A DNA stretch of 64,000 nucleotides from Bog-473 sp963766995 (GCA_963766995.1 CAVYCE010000003.1:1178001-1242000), one strand, 5' to 3'. Shown: positions 48,793-57,342, counted from the first letter of the stretch. Notes: a model not told the origin generated them from the letters alone. Numbers and translations are program-made.

Positions 48793-49533
48793 CTACTCGC
48801 CCTTCTCCTCGGTCTCGGCGTCTGCCGTCACCGTGTCGTCTGCTTCATCTACGGCACCTGCCTCATCGACAACAACGTCGTTGTCGCTCTCCGCTGCCGT
48901 CTCTTCGAGTTGCGCCTCAACGATGGCGTCGACGTCGTCGACTTCCACTACGTCAATGGCCTCAGCGTGATCGTGGTCGTGGTCGTGGTCGTGGTCATGA
49001 TCGTGTTCGTGGTCATGGCCTTCTTCGAGAGCGGCCTGCTCTGCTTCGGCCACGGCCCGGCGGCGCGACAGGCGACCGGAGAGATCGGCCCGGCGACGGG
49101 AGGCGTCGACTCGACGAGACCGGTTGGCGCTGACTGCTTCCATGCGCTTGCGACGCAGTTCGAGCTTGTCCTCGGGCAGCCGGCTCACAATGATGGTGAT
49201 GTGGCTTGACCGCTTCCGGATGCGAGTGGCGCGACCGCGGGCTCGGGGCTTCCAGCGCTTGGCTGTGGCAGCCTCATCGGCGTAGCAAGCCGACACATAC
49301 AACTCTTCGGGGTTCTGGAAATCGTTGTGCGCCGCATTAGCCACGGCCGAGTTGAGGACCTTGCCGATGACGTTCGCCGCTTCGCGCTCGGTGCCGTTCA
49401 GAATCTCGGCGGCCCGGTCCACATCCTGACCGCGGATGAGGTCGAGCACCTGGCGCACCTTGGAGGCCGACAGTCCGCTGTGACGCAGGACGGCCCGCGT
49501 CCCGGGACGCTCGTTGGTCTTGGTAGCGGTCAT
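48793..49533 (-). CDS. rplV: 50S ribosomal protein L22 with long acidic, His-Asp-rich C-terminal extension
   Basis: Residues 1-117 are L22, whose hairpin lines the exit tunnel: RAVLRHSGLSASKVRQVLDLIRGQ and KRWKPRARGRATRIRKRSSHITIIV. A basic linker (about 120-160) leads to an alternating His-Asp run (173-189) and then a strongly acidic tail to residue 246. L22 is normally 110-130 residues. The His-Asp run comes from a GGTCGT-type hexamer repeat at about 48969-49014 and could bind metal ions. Confidence 0.94.
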   Translation of the reverse strand: MTATKTNERPGTRAVLRHSGLSASKVRQVLDLIRGQDVDRAAEILNGTEREAANVIGKVLNSAVANAAHNDFQNPEELYVSACYADEAATAKRWKPRARGRATRIRKRSSHITIIVSRLPEDKLELRRKRMEAVSANRSRRVDASRRRADLSGRLSRRRAVAEAEQAALEEGHDHEHDHDHDHDHDHDHAEAIDVVEVDDVDAIVEAQLEETAAESDNDVVVDEAGAVDEADDTVTADAETEEKGE

Positions 49534-49811
49534 CAGCGGCGCGCTCCCCGCTCCTGGCCGGCGTGATACCGGAAGGTGCGTGTGGGGGCGAACTCGCCCA
49601 GTTTGTGTCCGACCATCGACTCGGTGACGTACACCGGCACGTGCCGGCGGCCGTCGTGCACAGCGATGGTGTGGCCCACCATGTCCGGAATGATGGTGGA
49701 GCGGCGCGACCAGGTCTTGATGACCTTCTTCTCGCCGCTCGAGTTGAGTACGTCCACCTTCTTCAACAGGTGGCCATCGACGAACGGGCCCTTCTTCAAG
49801 CTACGCGGCAT
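49533..49811 (-). CDS. rpsS: 30S ribosomal protein S19
   Basis: A 92-residue head protein: PRSLKKGPFVDGHLLKKV, SRRSTIIPDMVGHTIAVHDGRRHVPVYVTESMVGHKLGEFAPTRTF. Its stop overlaps the rplV start. Confidence 0.98.
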   Translation of the reverse strand: MPRSLKKGPFVDGHLLKKVDVLNSSGEKKVIKTWSRRSTIIPDMVGHTIAVHDGRRHVPVYVTESMVGHKLGEFAPTRTFRYHAGQERGARR

Positions 49812-49829
49812 AAATGCTCAACCCCTGCC

Positions 49830-50666
49830 CTATCGCCGCGCGCCGCGGGTGCGGCGCCGGCGGACGATCATCGAATCGGACTTCTTGTGGCGGGCACGGG
49901 TACGGCCCTCGGGCTTGCCCCATGGCGACACCGGGTGGCGACCACCCGACGACTTGCCTTCTCCTCCACCCAACGGGTGGTCGACCGGGTTCATGGCCAC
50001 ACCACGGGTCTGCGGGCGCTTGCCCTTCCAGCGGTTACGTCCGGCCTTTCCGATCTTGATCAGCTCGGCCTCGGCGTTGCCGACGGTGCCCAGCGTGCCT
50101 CGGCAGTCAATGGAAACACGGCGCATTTCGGTGGAGGGCAGGCGCAGTGTGGCGAAAGCACCTTCCTTGGCCACCAGCTGAATGCTCATGCCCGCGCCGC
50201 GGGCCATCTTGCCGCCGCCACCCGGGCGCAGTTCGACGTTGTGAATGGTGGAACCGACCGGGATGTAACGAAGCGGCAAGGCGTTGCCGACACGGATGTC
50301 GGCCCCCTGGCCGCTCTGTACCTTGTCGTCGACCTTGAGACCAGCGGGAGCCAGGATGTAGGCCTTCTCACCGTCGGCGTAGTGCAGCAGCGCAATGCGG
50401 GCATTGCGGTTGGGGTCGTATTCAATGGCAGCCACGCGAGCCGGCACGCCGTCCTTGTTCCGTCGGAAGTCCACCATGCGGTATTGCTGCTTGTGTCCGC
50501 CACCGCGGTGACGAGCGGTCTTGCGACCGTGGACGTTACGACCACCGGTGCGAGGATTCGGGGCCAGAAGCGACTTCTCTGGACGATCGCGGGTGATCTC
50601 CGAGAAGTCCGAGACGGTCTGGAACCGACGACCGGGGCTAGTGGGTTTGCGTGAGCGAAGTGGCAT
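49830..50666 (-). CDS. rplB: 50S ribosomal protein L2
   Basis: A 278-residue core protein required for subunit association and peptidyl transfer. GRKTARHRGGGHKQQYRMVDFRRNKDGVPARVAAIEYDPNRNARIALLHY and the C-terminal GVAMNPVDHPLGGGEGKSSGGRHPVSPWGKPEG are invariant L2 segments. Confidence 0.98.
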   Translation of the reverse strand: MPLRSRKPTSPGRRFQTVSDFSEITRDRPEKSLLAPNPRTGGRNVHGRKTARHRGGGHKQQYRMVDFRRNKDGVPARVAAIEYDPNRNARIALLHYADGEKAYILAPAGLKVDDKVQSGQGADIRVGNALPLRYIPVGSTIHNVELRPGGGGKMARGAGMSIQLVAKEGAFATLRLPSTEMRRVSIDCRGTLGTVGNAEAELIKIGKAGRNRWKGKRPQTRGVAMNPVDHPLGGGEGKSSGGRHPVSPWGKPEGRTRARHKKSDSMIVRRRRTRGARR

Positions 50667-50683
50667 AAGAGGCGATCCTGTGA

Positions 50684-50974
50684 TCAGCGATCGAAGAGAT
50701 CGATGGAGTCGTCGGGGTGGAGGGTCACGATGGCGCGCTTGGTGTTCGGCCGGTGTCCCTTGATGTTGGTGCGGCGGTTACGCGTCGACTTGCCCTTGCG
50801 GTTCATGGTGTTGACGTTGGTGACTCGCACGCTGAAGGCCTGCTCGACAGCATGGCGAACGTCAATCTTCGTGGCGCCGGGGTCGACGATGAAGACATAG
50901 ACGTTCTTGTCCATGAGGCTGTAGCTCTTCTCAGAGACGACGGGCCGAATAAGGACCGACATGGCGTCACGCAT
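50684..50974 (-). CDS. rplW: 50S ribosomal protein L23
   Basis: A 96-residue exit-tunnel protein and trigger-factor dock: LIRPVVSEKSYSLMDKNVYVFIVDPGATKIDVRHAVEQAF. ATG 50974 is favoured by AAGGAGG nine bases upstream, inside the end of rplD, giving an eight-base overlap; ATG 50962 is the alternative. Confidence 0.97.
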   Translation of the reverse strand: MRDAMSVLIRPVVSEKSYSLMDKNVYVFIVDPGATKIDVRHAVEQAFSVRVTNVNTMNRKGKSTRNRRTNIKGHRPNTKRAIVTLHPDDSIDLFDR

Positions 50975-51674
50975 CGGCAGCGACCTCCTTGGTGGTGGCC
51001 GTGCCCTCGGGGGCGCTGGGCAGAGTGCGGTCAGTGAAGAGGATCCAATCGTGGCGGATCACGTCGTGCGCCGACAGCTGGCCATAGGTGGTGGTACGGG
51101 CATTGGGCAGGTTGGCCAGCGACTTCTCAACCACGGTTTCGTCATCGGCCAGCACTACGAGGACGGTGCCGGTGACTTTGAGCTTGCGCAGCGCGGTGGC
51201 GGCGTCCTTGGTCTTGGGTGCCTCGAAGCCCCAGGCATCGAGCACGATGATGCGCTCAATGGCGGCGCGATCGCTGAGCGCCGAAAGGAGGGCCAGGCGG
51301 ACCATCTTCTTGGGCGTGTGCTGGCGATAGCTGCGGGGCTTTGGTCCGAGGGCAACACCACCGCCACTCATGGAAGGCGATCGACTCGAACCTTGACGGG
51401 CACGACCGGTGCCCTTCTGGGAGAACGGCTTGGCGCCACCGCCGCGGACCTCGGCCCGGGTCTTGGTTGACTGCGTACCGGCTCGAGCGGCAGCCAACTG
51501 GCCCGTGATCACCTGGTGCAGCACGGCCGTGTTGGGCTCGATCCCGAAAATGGTTGGTTCCAGGTCGACCTGGCCCAGGTCATGACCGGCGATGTTCCGG
51601 CGAGTGGCCGTGCGGGTGACGGGCGCTGGGCGCTCCTTCTTCACCGGACCGCGGACAACGGTGTCGACGGTCAT
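50967..51674 (-). CDS. rplD: 50S ribosomal protein L4
   Basis: A 235-residue protein with the tunnel loop RAGTQSTKTRAEVRGGGAKPFSQKGTGRARQGSSRSP, the L4 signature. In E. coli L4 autoregulates the S10 operon through its leader; a comparable target here would have to be the rpsJ-rplC gap or the rpsL leader, which is untested. Overlaps rplC by four bases. Confidence 0.97.
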   Translation of the reverse strand: MTVDTVVRGPVKKERPAPVTRTATRRNIAGHDLGQVDLEPTIFGIEPNTAVLHQVITGQLAAARAGTQSTKTRAEVRGGGAKPFSQKGTGRARQGSSRSPSMSGGGVALGPKPRSYRQHTPKKMVRLALLSALSDRAAIERIIVLDAWGFEAPKTKDAATALRKLKVTGTVLVVLADDETVVEKSLANLPNARTTTYGQLSAHDVIRHDWILFTDRTLPSAPEGTATTKEVAADA

Positions 51675-52330
51675 CGTGCCCCTCCGGCCTTGGTCGGCGC
51701 TTTGACCGAGTCACGCAGGACGACCACGGTGCCACGGCCACCGGGCACCGCGCCCTTGACCAGCACCAGTTGGCGTTCGGGATCGGCCGATACCACTTGG
51801 AGATTGAGAGCAGTGACTTGCTTGCCGCCCATTTGGCCGGCCATGCGGGTTCCCTTGAAGACGCGGGAAGGGGTGGCACAGGCCCCAATGGAACCGGGTA
51901 CGCGGTGGCTCTTGTGGTTACCGTGCGAGGCACCCTGGCCCTTGAAATTGTGGCGCTTCATGCCACCGGCAAATCCCTTGCCCTTGCTGACCGAAATGGC
52001 ATCGACCCGGTCGCCCGCAGTCCAGATGTCAGCGGCCAACTCCTGGCCCACGCTGAACTCGGTCACATCGTCGAGGCGCAGCTCCACCAGGCCGCGACCA
52101 GGATCGACATTGGCCTTGGCGTAGTGCCCGATTTCGGGCTTGGTCAGCGTCGAGGTACGGCGGAAGCCCCACGTGACCTGAAGGGCGGAATACCCGTCGG
52201 TCTCTTCGGTCTTGACCTGGACTACCCGCACGGGCGCGACCTTCAGCACCGTCACCGGGATGGCGCGATGTTGGTCGTCCCAGATCTGGGTCATGCCGAC
52301 TTTCTCGCCGACGATCGCCTTGCTTGCCAC
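51671..52330 (-). CDS. rplC: 50S ribosomal protein L3
   Basis: A 219-residue protein near the peptidyl-transferase centre: KAIVGEKVGMTQIWDD, SVSKGKGFAGGMKRHNFKGQGASHGNHKSHRVPGSIGACATPSRVFKG. GTG 52330 with GGGAGAG upstream fits the family N-terminus; the frame is open to 52486 without homology. The gap to rpsJ (226 bases) contains two strong hairpins. Confidence 0.97.
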   Translation of the reverse strand: MASKAIVGEKVGMTQIWDDQHRAIPVTVLKVAPVRVVQVKTEETDGYSALQVTWGFRRTSTLTKPEIGHYAKANVDPGRGLVELRLDDVTEFSVGQELAADIWTAGDRVDAISVSKGKGFAGGMKRHNFKGQGASHGNHKSHRVPGSIGACATPSRVFKGTRMAGQMGGKQVTALNLQVVSADPERQLVLVKGAVPGGRGTVVVLRDSVKAPTKAGGAR

Positions 52331-52378
52331 GTCTCTATCTCTCCCTGCGCTGCGCCCGGTCTCCCGTGAGCACGCCAA

Positions 52379-52407
52379 CGCTCCGCCCGGGAATCCCGAG
52401 CGGAGCG
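52379..52407 (-). promoter_or_regulatory. hairpin in the rplC 5' leader
   Basis: CGCTCCGC (52379-52386) pairs with GCGGAGCG (52400-52407), and the enclosed CGGGA/TCCCG can extend the stem inward. It lies 49 bases before the rplC start within the 226-base rpsJ-rplC gap. It has no U-tract, so a regulatory or processing structure is as likely as a terminator. Confidence 0.55.
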
Positions 52408-52464
52408 CTCGAATGGTTTGGCGTGAGGTACCGGACATGCCGGCGTTCACGCACTTCTGTTGTA

Positions 52465-52486
52465 GTGGGCAGCGCTGCTGCGCCAC
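52465..52486 (-). promoter_or_regulatory. second hairpin in the rplC 5' leader
   Basis: GTGG and GCAGC (minus strand, with one bulged C between them) pair with GCTGC and CCAC around an AGC loop, giving a nine-pair stem. It lies upstream of the 52379 hairpin in the same gap. A weak promoter-like TAATGT further upstream (about 52510) would make both part of an internal leader. Confidence 0.45.
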
Positions 52487-52556
52487 CGGGTGCTGAAATC
52501 AGCCTTGCGACATTACACCACCTGGACAGGTTGCTGCCAGGCGCCGCCGACCAGGG

Positions 52557-52883
52557 TCAGGCTGTCTGGATCTTGATCTCGATGTCCACGCCGGCAGGCA
52601 GGTCGAGGCGCTGGAGCGAGTCGACTGTCTTGGGCGTGTGCTCGACAATGTCCACCAAGCGCTTGTGCACCCGCATTTCAAAGTGCTCGCGGGAGTCCTT
52701 GTACTTGTGGGGCGACCGGATCACCGTGTAGCGGTGCTTGTCGGTGGGCAGTGGGACGGGCCCCAGCACCTTGGCCTGCGTGCGCAACACCGTCTGGACG
52801 ATCTTCTCGGTCGATTGATCGAGGATCTCGTGGTCGTAGGCCTTGAGCCTGATGCGGATCTTCTGCTTGGGGCCTTCTGCCAT
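52557..52883 (-). CDS. rpsJ: 30S ribosomal protein S10
   Basis: A 108-residue protein that also serves as NusE in transcription antitermination. KIRIRLKAYDHEILDQSTEKIVQTVLRTQA, GPVPLPTDKHRYTVIRSPHKYKDSREHFEMRVHKRL are invariant. It lies 24 bases after tuf and is separated from rplC by a structured 226-base gap. Confidence 0.98.
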   Translation of the reverse strand: MAEGPKQKIRIRLKAYDHEILDQSTEKIVQTVLRTQAKVLGPVPLPTDKHRYTVIRSPHKYKDSREHFEMRVHKRLVDIVEHTPKTVDSLQRLDLPAGVDIEIKIQTA

Positions 52884-52907
52884 GGTGTCTGCTCTCGTTC
52901 CGGTTGA

Positions 52908-54098
52908 CTACTTGAGGATCTTCGTGACCCGACCGGAAGCAACGGTGCGGCCACCCTCACGGATGGCAAAGCGCAGACCTTCAGTCATGGCAATGGGCTT
53001 GCCCAGCTCAACGGTCATCTCGGTGTTGTCACCGGGCATGACCATTTCAGTGCCCTCAGGCAGCTGGATGGTGCCGGTCACGTCCGTGGTGCGGAAGTAG
53101 AACTGCGGGCGGTAGTTGGTGAAGAACGGCTTGTGACGGCCACCCTCATCCTTGTTCAGCACGTAGACGTTGGCTTCGAACTGGGTGTGGGGAGTGATGG
53201 AACCGGGCTTGCACAGCACCTGGCCGCGCTCCACTTCTTCCTTCTTGGTGCCTCGGAGAAGGGCGCCGGCGTTGTCACCGGCACGACCCTCGTCCAGCTG
53301 CTTGCGGAACATCTCAATCCCGGTGACGGTGGTCTTCTGAGTGTCGGACAGACCGACGATCTCGACTTCGTCACCCACCTTGACCACACCCTGCTCGATC
53401 TTGCCGGTCACCACGGTGCCACGACCGGTAATGGACATGACGTCCTCAATCGGCATCAGGAAGGGCTTGTCGACGTCGCGGTCAGGCTCGGGGATGAAGG
53501 AGTCAACGGCATCCATGAGCTCGATGATCTTCTCGCTCCACTCGGCGTCGCCTTCGAGCGCCTTGAGGGCGCTGACCTGGATAATCGGCGTGTCGTCCCC
53601 TGGGAACTCGTACTGGTTAAGGAGCTCGCGTACTTCCAGCTCCACCAGCTCAAGCAGTTCGGGGTCGTCGACCATGTCGGCCTTGTTCAGGGCCACGACG
53701 ATGTAGGGCACACCCACCTGGCGAGCCAGGAGCACGTGCTCACGGGTCTGGGGCATCGGACCGTCGGCGGCCGACACCACCAGGATGGCGCCGTCAATCT
53801 GGGCCGCACCGGTGATCATGTTCTTGATGTAGTCAGCGTGGCCGGGCATGTCGACGTGGGCGTAGTGACGCTTTTCCGTCTCGTACTCCACGTGGGCGAT
53901 GGTGATCGTGATGCCACGCTGGCGCTCTTCGGGCGCGGCGTCGATCTTGTCGAACGCCGTAAACGAAGTGCTGGCGGGGTTCTTCTCCGACAGGACCTTG
54001 GTGATGGCCGCGGTCAGCGTGGTCTTGCCATGGTCAATGTGACCCATGGTTCCCACATTGACGTGGGGCTTCGTGCGCTCGAACTTCTGCTTGGCCAT
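52908..54098 (-). CDS. tuf: translation elongation factor Tu
   Basis: GTPase that delivers aminoacyl-tRNA. The 396 residues start MAKQKFERTKPHVNVGTMGHIDHGKTTLTA (P-loop 19-26), with switch/G3 VDMPGHADYIKNM, G4 ALNKADMVDD and domain 2-3 segments GRGTVVTGKIEQG and VYVLNKDEGGRHKPFF. ATG 54098 fits the family; the open frame begins 11 codons earlier. Follows fusA after 113 bases. Confidence 0.98.
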   Translation of the reverse strand: MAKQKFERTKPHVNVGTMGHIDHGKTTLTAAITKVLSEKNPASTSFTAFDKIDAAPEERQRGITITIAHVEYETEKRHYAHVDMPGHADYIKNMITGAAQIDGAILVVSAADGPMPQTREHVLLARQVGVPYIVVALNKADMVDDPELLELVELEVRELLNQYEFPGDDTPIIQVSALKALEGDAEWSEKIIELMDAVDSFIPEPDRDVDKPFLMPIEDVMSITGRGTVVTGKIEQGVVKVGDEVEIVGLSDTQKTTVTGIEMFRKQLDEGRAGDNAGALLRGTKKEEVERGQVLCKPGSITPHTQFEANVYVLNKDEGGRHKPFFTNYRPQFYFRTTDVTGTIQLPEGTEMVMPGDNTEMTVELGKPIAMTEGLRFAIREGGRTVASGRVTKILK

Positions 54099-54124
54099 CG
54101 CCTTGCTACTCCCTGATATCGGAC

Positions 54125-54141
54125 GGGGCACCCTTGGCCCC
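54125..54141 (-). promoter_or_regulatory. small hairpin in the fusA-tuf gap
   Basis: GGGGC (54125-54129) and GCCCC (54137-54141) form a short stem with a seven-base loop, extendable by one C-G pair, about 27 bases before the tuf start. It may influence tuf expression relative to fusA; no promoter of good quality is visible in the 113-base gap. Confidence 0.3.
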
Positions 54142-54211
54142 GCCGCGGCGACCGACGCCGCTTTCGCTGTCTTTGGTATTGCGACCTGTTGCCGAAAGCC
54201 TGAGGCTCCGA

Positions 54212-56311
54212 CTACTCCCCGTGGGCCCGGGCGATGATTTCCTTGGAAATCGACTCCGGGACCTCGTTATAGGAATGGAACTGCATCGTGTACGTGGCGC
54301 GACCCTGGGTACGCGAACGCAGGTCAGTAGCGTAGCCGAACATATCGGCCAGCGGTACCTGCGCGTTGATCACGTGGCTACTGCCCACCTGATCCATGCC
54401 CTCCATCTTCCCCCGACGGGAAGAAAGGTCGCCGATGACGTCGCCCATGTAGTCGTCGGGCGTGGTCACGGTGACGGCCATGACGGGCTCGAGCAAGACA
54501 GGTCGGGCGGCCCGCAAGGCCTTCTTGATGGCCAGCGAACCGGCAATTTTGAAGGCCATTTCCGAGGAGTCGACGTCGTGGTAGGAGCCGTACGTCAGCG
54601 TGACCCGGACGTCAACCGTGGGGTAGCCGGCCAGCACACCGGCGGTCAGGGCGCCCTGAATACCGGCGTCCACCGAGGGGATGTACTCCTTGGGAATGAC
54701 ACCGCCGCTGATCTTGTCGATGAACTCGTAGCCGCCGCCCGGGCCGGTCGGCTCGGCGCTGATGACGACGTGGCCGTACTGACCCTTACCGCCGGTCTGG
54801 CGGACGTACTTTTCTTCAATCTTTTCGACCGTGTCGCGGATCGTCTCGCGGTAGGCCACCTGGGGCTTGCCCACGTTGGCGTCCACGCTGAACTCCCGCA
54901 GCATGCGGTCAACCAAGACCTCAAGGTGGAGCTCACCCATACCCGAAATGACGGTCTGGCCGGTCTCCTCGTCAGAGCGCACCCGGAAGGTCGGGTCCTC
55001 CTCGCTGAGGGAATAGAGCGCCTTGGAAAGTTTGTCCTGGTCGGCCTTGGTCTTGGGCTCGACAGCCACGTGGATGACGGGCTCGGGGAACTCCAGGGCC
55101 TCCAGCACAATGGGGTGGCCCGGGTCACACAGGGTGTCGCCCGTCGTGGTGTTCTTCATGCCGACGAACGCCATGATGTCGCCCGTGAAGATGGCGTCCT
55201 TGTCGACCCGGTCATTGGCGTGCATCTGGAGGATGCGCCCGACCCGCTCCTTCTTGTCCTTGGTCGAGTTCGAGATCGACGAGCCCTTGGTCAGGGTGCC
55301 CGAGTAGACCCGGACGTACGTCAGCTTGCCCACGTAGGGGTCAGTGGCCACCTTGAAGGCCAGAGCGGAGAATGGCTCGGAGTCATCTGCCTTGCGCTCC
55401 AGCGTGTCTTCGGGGTGGTTGGGGCGAATGCCCCCGGTCGGCGGGAGGTCGAGCGGGCTGGGCAGGTAATCGACCACGGCGTCGAGCATGGGCTGCACAC
55501 CCTTGTTCTTAAAGGCCGAGCCGCACAGGATCGGCACCACTTCGGCGGCCAGGGTGGCCGTGCGCAGGGCCCGACGCAGGTCCTCAGCCGTGATGGCATC
55601 CTCGGCCAGGTACTTCTCCATGATGATGTCGTCGAAGTTCGAGACCACGTCGATCAGCTGGTGACGAGCGTCCTCGGCGTCCGACGCCATGGCATCGGGA
55701 ATGGCCGTGACTTCCCACTCCTCGCCCAAGTCGTTGGCCCAGACCAGCGCCTTCATCTCGAGTAGGTCGATCACGCCCTTGAATTCGGACTCGGCGCCGA
55801 TGGGTAGCTGGGTGATAGCGGGCAGAGCGTCAAGGCGGTCACGGATCATCTCGACCGTGCGCTCGAAGTTGGCGCCGATGCGGTCCATCTTGTTAACGAA
55901 ACAGATCCGGGGCACGCTGTACTTGTTGGCCTGGCGCCACACCGTCTCGGTCTGGGGCTCCACACCAGCCACGGCGTCGAAGACGGCCACGGCGCCGTCG
56001 AGCACGCGCAAGGATCGCTCCACCTCGACTGTGAAGTCCACATGGCCCGGGGTGTCGATGATGTTGATCCAGTTGTCACGCCACATGCAGGTGGTGGCGG
56101 CCGAAGTGATGGTGATGCCTCGCTCCTGCTCCTGGACCATCCAGTCCATGGTGGCGGCGCCTTCGTGCACTTCACCGATCTTGTAGTTGCGTCCCGTGTA
56201 ATACAGGATGCGCTCGGTGGTGGTGGTTTTGCCCGCGTCAATGTGGGCCATGATCCCGATGTTGCGGGTTTTGGCTAGAGGAAAGTCGCGAGTGGGCAGG
56301 GCGTCAGCCAT
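54212..56311 (-). CDS. fusA: translation elongation factor G
   Basis: Ribosomal translocase GTPase, 699 residues. G1 AHIDAGKTTTTERILYYTG, switch ERGITITSAATT, G3 DTPGHVDFT, G4 NKMDR, and domain IV TGGKGQYGHVVISAEP with the C-terminal GYATDLRSRTQGRATYTMQFHSYNEVP. Located between rpsG and tuf, the classical str order. Confidence 0.98.
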   Translation of the reverse strand: MADALPTRDFPLAKTRNIGIMAHIDAGKTTTTERILYYTGRNYKIGEVHEGAATMDWMVQEQERGITITSAATTCMWRDNWINIIDTPGHVDFTVEVERSLRVLDGAVAVFDAVAGVEPQTETVWRQANKYSVPRICFVNKMDRIGANFERTVEMIRDRLDALPAITQLPIGAESEFKGVIDLLEMKALVWANDLGEEWEVTAIPDAMASDAEDARHQLIDVVSNFDDIIMEKYLAEDAITAEDLRRALRTATLAAEVVPILCGSAFKNKGVQPMLDAVVDYLPSPLDLPPTGGIRPNHPEDTLERKADDSEPFSALAFKVATDPYVGKLTYVRVYSGTLTKGSSISNSTKDKKERVGRILQMHANDRVDKDAIFTGDIMAFVGMKNTTTGDTLCDPGHPIVLEALEFPEPVIHVAVEPKTKADQDKLSKALYSLSEEDPTFRVRSDEETGQTVISGMGELHLEVLVDRMLREFSVDANVGKPQVAYRETIRDTVEKIEEKYVRQTGGKGQYGHVVISAEPTGPGGGYEFIDKISGGVIPKEYIPSVDAGIQGALTAGVLAGYPTVDVRVTLTYGSYHDVDSSEMAFKIAGSLAIKKALRAARPVLLEPVMAVTVTTPDDYMGDVIGDLSSRRGKMEGMDQVGSSHVINAQVPLADMFGYATDLRSRTQGRATYTMQFHSYNEVPESISKEIIARAHGE

Positions 56312-56347
56312 GGTGCGGAATGATCCTTGTGAAAGAGGTGCGATCCA

Positions 56348-56818
56348 CTACCAGCGGTAGTGGGCGAATGCTTTGTTGGACTCGGCCATCTTGTGCATGT
56401 CCTCACGGCGCTTTACGGCGGCACCGATGTTGTTGGACGCATCGAGAATCTCGCCGGCCAGGCGCTCGGCCATGGTCTTTTCCCGGCGTTGGCGCGAGTA
56501 CGTCGTCAGCCAGCGAATGGCCAGTGTGGTGGCACGGCGGGGGCGAACCTCGACCGGCACCTGGTAGGTGGCGCCACCGACACGACGGCTCTTGACCTCG
56601 AGCTCGGGACGGGTGTTCTCGACAGCACGCTTGAGAGCGGCGACCGGGTCTCCGCCCGAGCGCTCCTCGACCAGGGTAAGGGCGCCGTAGACGATGCGCT
56701 CGGCCAGCGTGCGCTTGCCGCGCGACAGCACCTTGTTGACCACCTGGGTCACCAGGACCGAGCGGTAGACCGGGTCCGGGGCCAGTTCACGACGGGTGGC
56801 AGGTCCGTTACGGGGCAT
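56348..56818 (-). CDS. rpsG: 30S ribosomal protein S7
   Basis: A 156-residue 16S head organiser: MPRNGPATRRELAPDPVYRSVLVTQVVNKVLSRGKRTLAERI, VGGATYQVPVEVRPRRATTLAIRWL and the terminal MAESNKAFAHYRW. It begins on the base after the rpsL stop. Confidence 0.98.
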   Translation of the reverse strand: MPRNGPATRRELAPDPVYRSVLVTQVVNKVLSRGKRTLAERIVYGALTLVEERSGGDPVAALKRAVENTRPELEVKSRRVGGATYQVPVEVRPRRATTLAIRWLTTYSRQRREKTMAERLAGEILDASNNIGAAVKRREDMHKMAESNKAFAHYRW

Positions 56819-57190
56819 TTAGGACTCCTTCTTGGCGCCGTAGCGGCTGCGGGCTTGGCTGCGCTCACGAACACCCGAGGTGTCGAGCGCGCCGCGGACG
56901 ACCTTGTACCGCACACCAGGCAGGTCCTTTACACGCCCACCACGTACGAGGACGATGGAGTGCTCCTGCAGGTTGTGGCCCACACCGGGGATGTAGGCCG
57001 TGATCTCGACCCCACTGGAAAGGCGGACACGAGCCACCTTTCGCAGGGCCGAGTTCGGCTTCTTGGGAGTGGTGGTGTACACACGTGTGCAGACGCCACG
57101 TCGCTGAGGCGCGCCCTTCAGGGCTGGCGTCTTGGTCTTTGTGACTTTGGCCTGTCGTCCTTTGCGGACGAGCTGGGCGATTGTGGGCAC
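56819..57190 (-). CDS. rpsL: 30S ribosomal protein S12
   Basis: A 123-residue decoding-site protein. TTPKKPNSALRKVARV contains Lys43, and RVKDLPGVRYKVVRG contains Lys88 and Asp89 (the site methylthiolated by RimO). Both lysines are the streptomycin-sensitive wild-type residues. GTG 57190 has GAGAGG upstream. First gene of the superoperon behind the promoter at 57275. Confidence 0.98.
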   Translation of the reverse strand: MPTIAQLVRKGRQAKVTKTKTPALKGAPQRRGVCTRVYTTTPKKPNSALRKVARVRLSSGVEITAYIPGVGHNLQEHSIVLVRGGRVKDLPGVRYKVVRGALDTSGVRERSQARSRYGAKKES

Positions 57191-57274
57191 GCGCTACCTC
57201 TCGATACTGAAAATGGTGAACCCATGTGCAACGCGGTGACCGCGCTGGCCGAAGCCTCACATGGCAGACAGAAG

Positions 57275-57303
57275 ATGATAGCGGGTGCCTGGTGGCCCCA
57301 CAA
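57275..57303 (-). promoter_or_regulatory. promoter of the rpsL ribosomal superoperon
   Basis: On the minus strand -35 TTGTGG (57303-57298), a 17-base spacer and -10 TATCAT (57280-57275) lie about 85 bases upstream of the rpsL GTG. It is the best promoter-like sequence in the window for the ribosomal genes, leaving a 5' leader of roughly 75 bases. Confidence 0.7.
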
Positions 57304-57323
57304 TCGCGGCCCACGATGACGGG

Positions 57324-57342
57324 TGCGGCCGTCTAGGCCGCA
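57324..57342 (-). terminator. hairpin at the end of the Liv operon
   Basis: TGCGGCC (57324-57330) and GGCCGCA (57336-57342) form a perfect seven-base stem around a five-base loop that contains the stop codon of the permease gene. No U-tract follows. Its position, 21 bases upstream of the rpsL -35 box, makes it the likely boundary between the two operons. Confidence 0.5.

Noticed and set aside
48964..49015. His-Asp run taken for an engineered tag.
   Set aside because: It is internal to a long natural acidic tail and arises from a hexamer repeat; tags are terminal and pure His.
54134..55765. Long plus-strand open frame of 543 codons opposite fusA.
   Set aside because: It is an antisense shadow produced by high-GC codon bias; it has no domain similarity, and fusA on the other strand is fully conserved.
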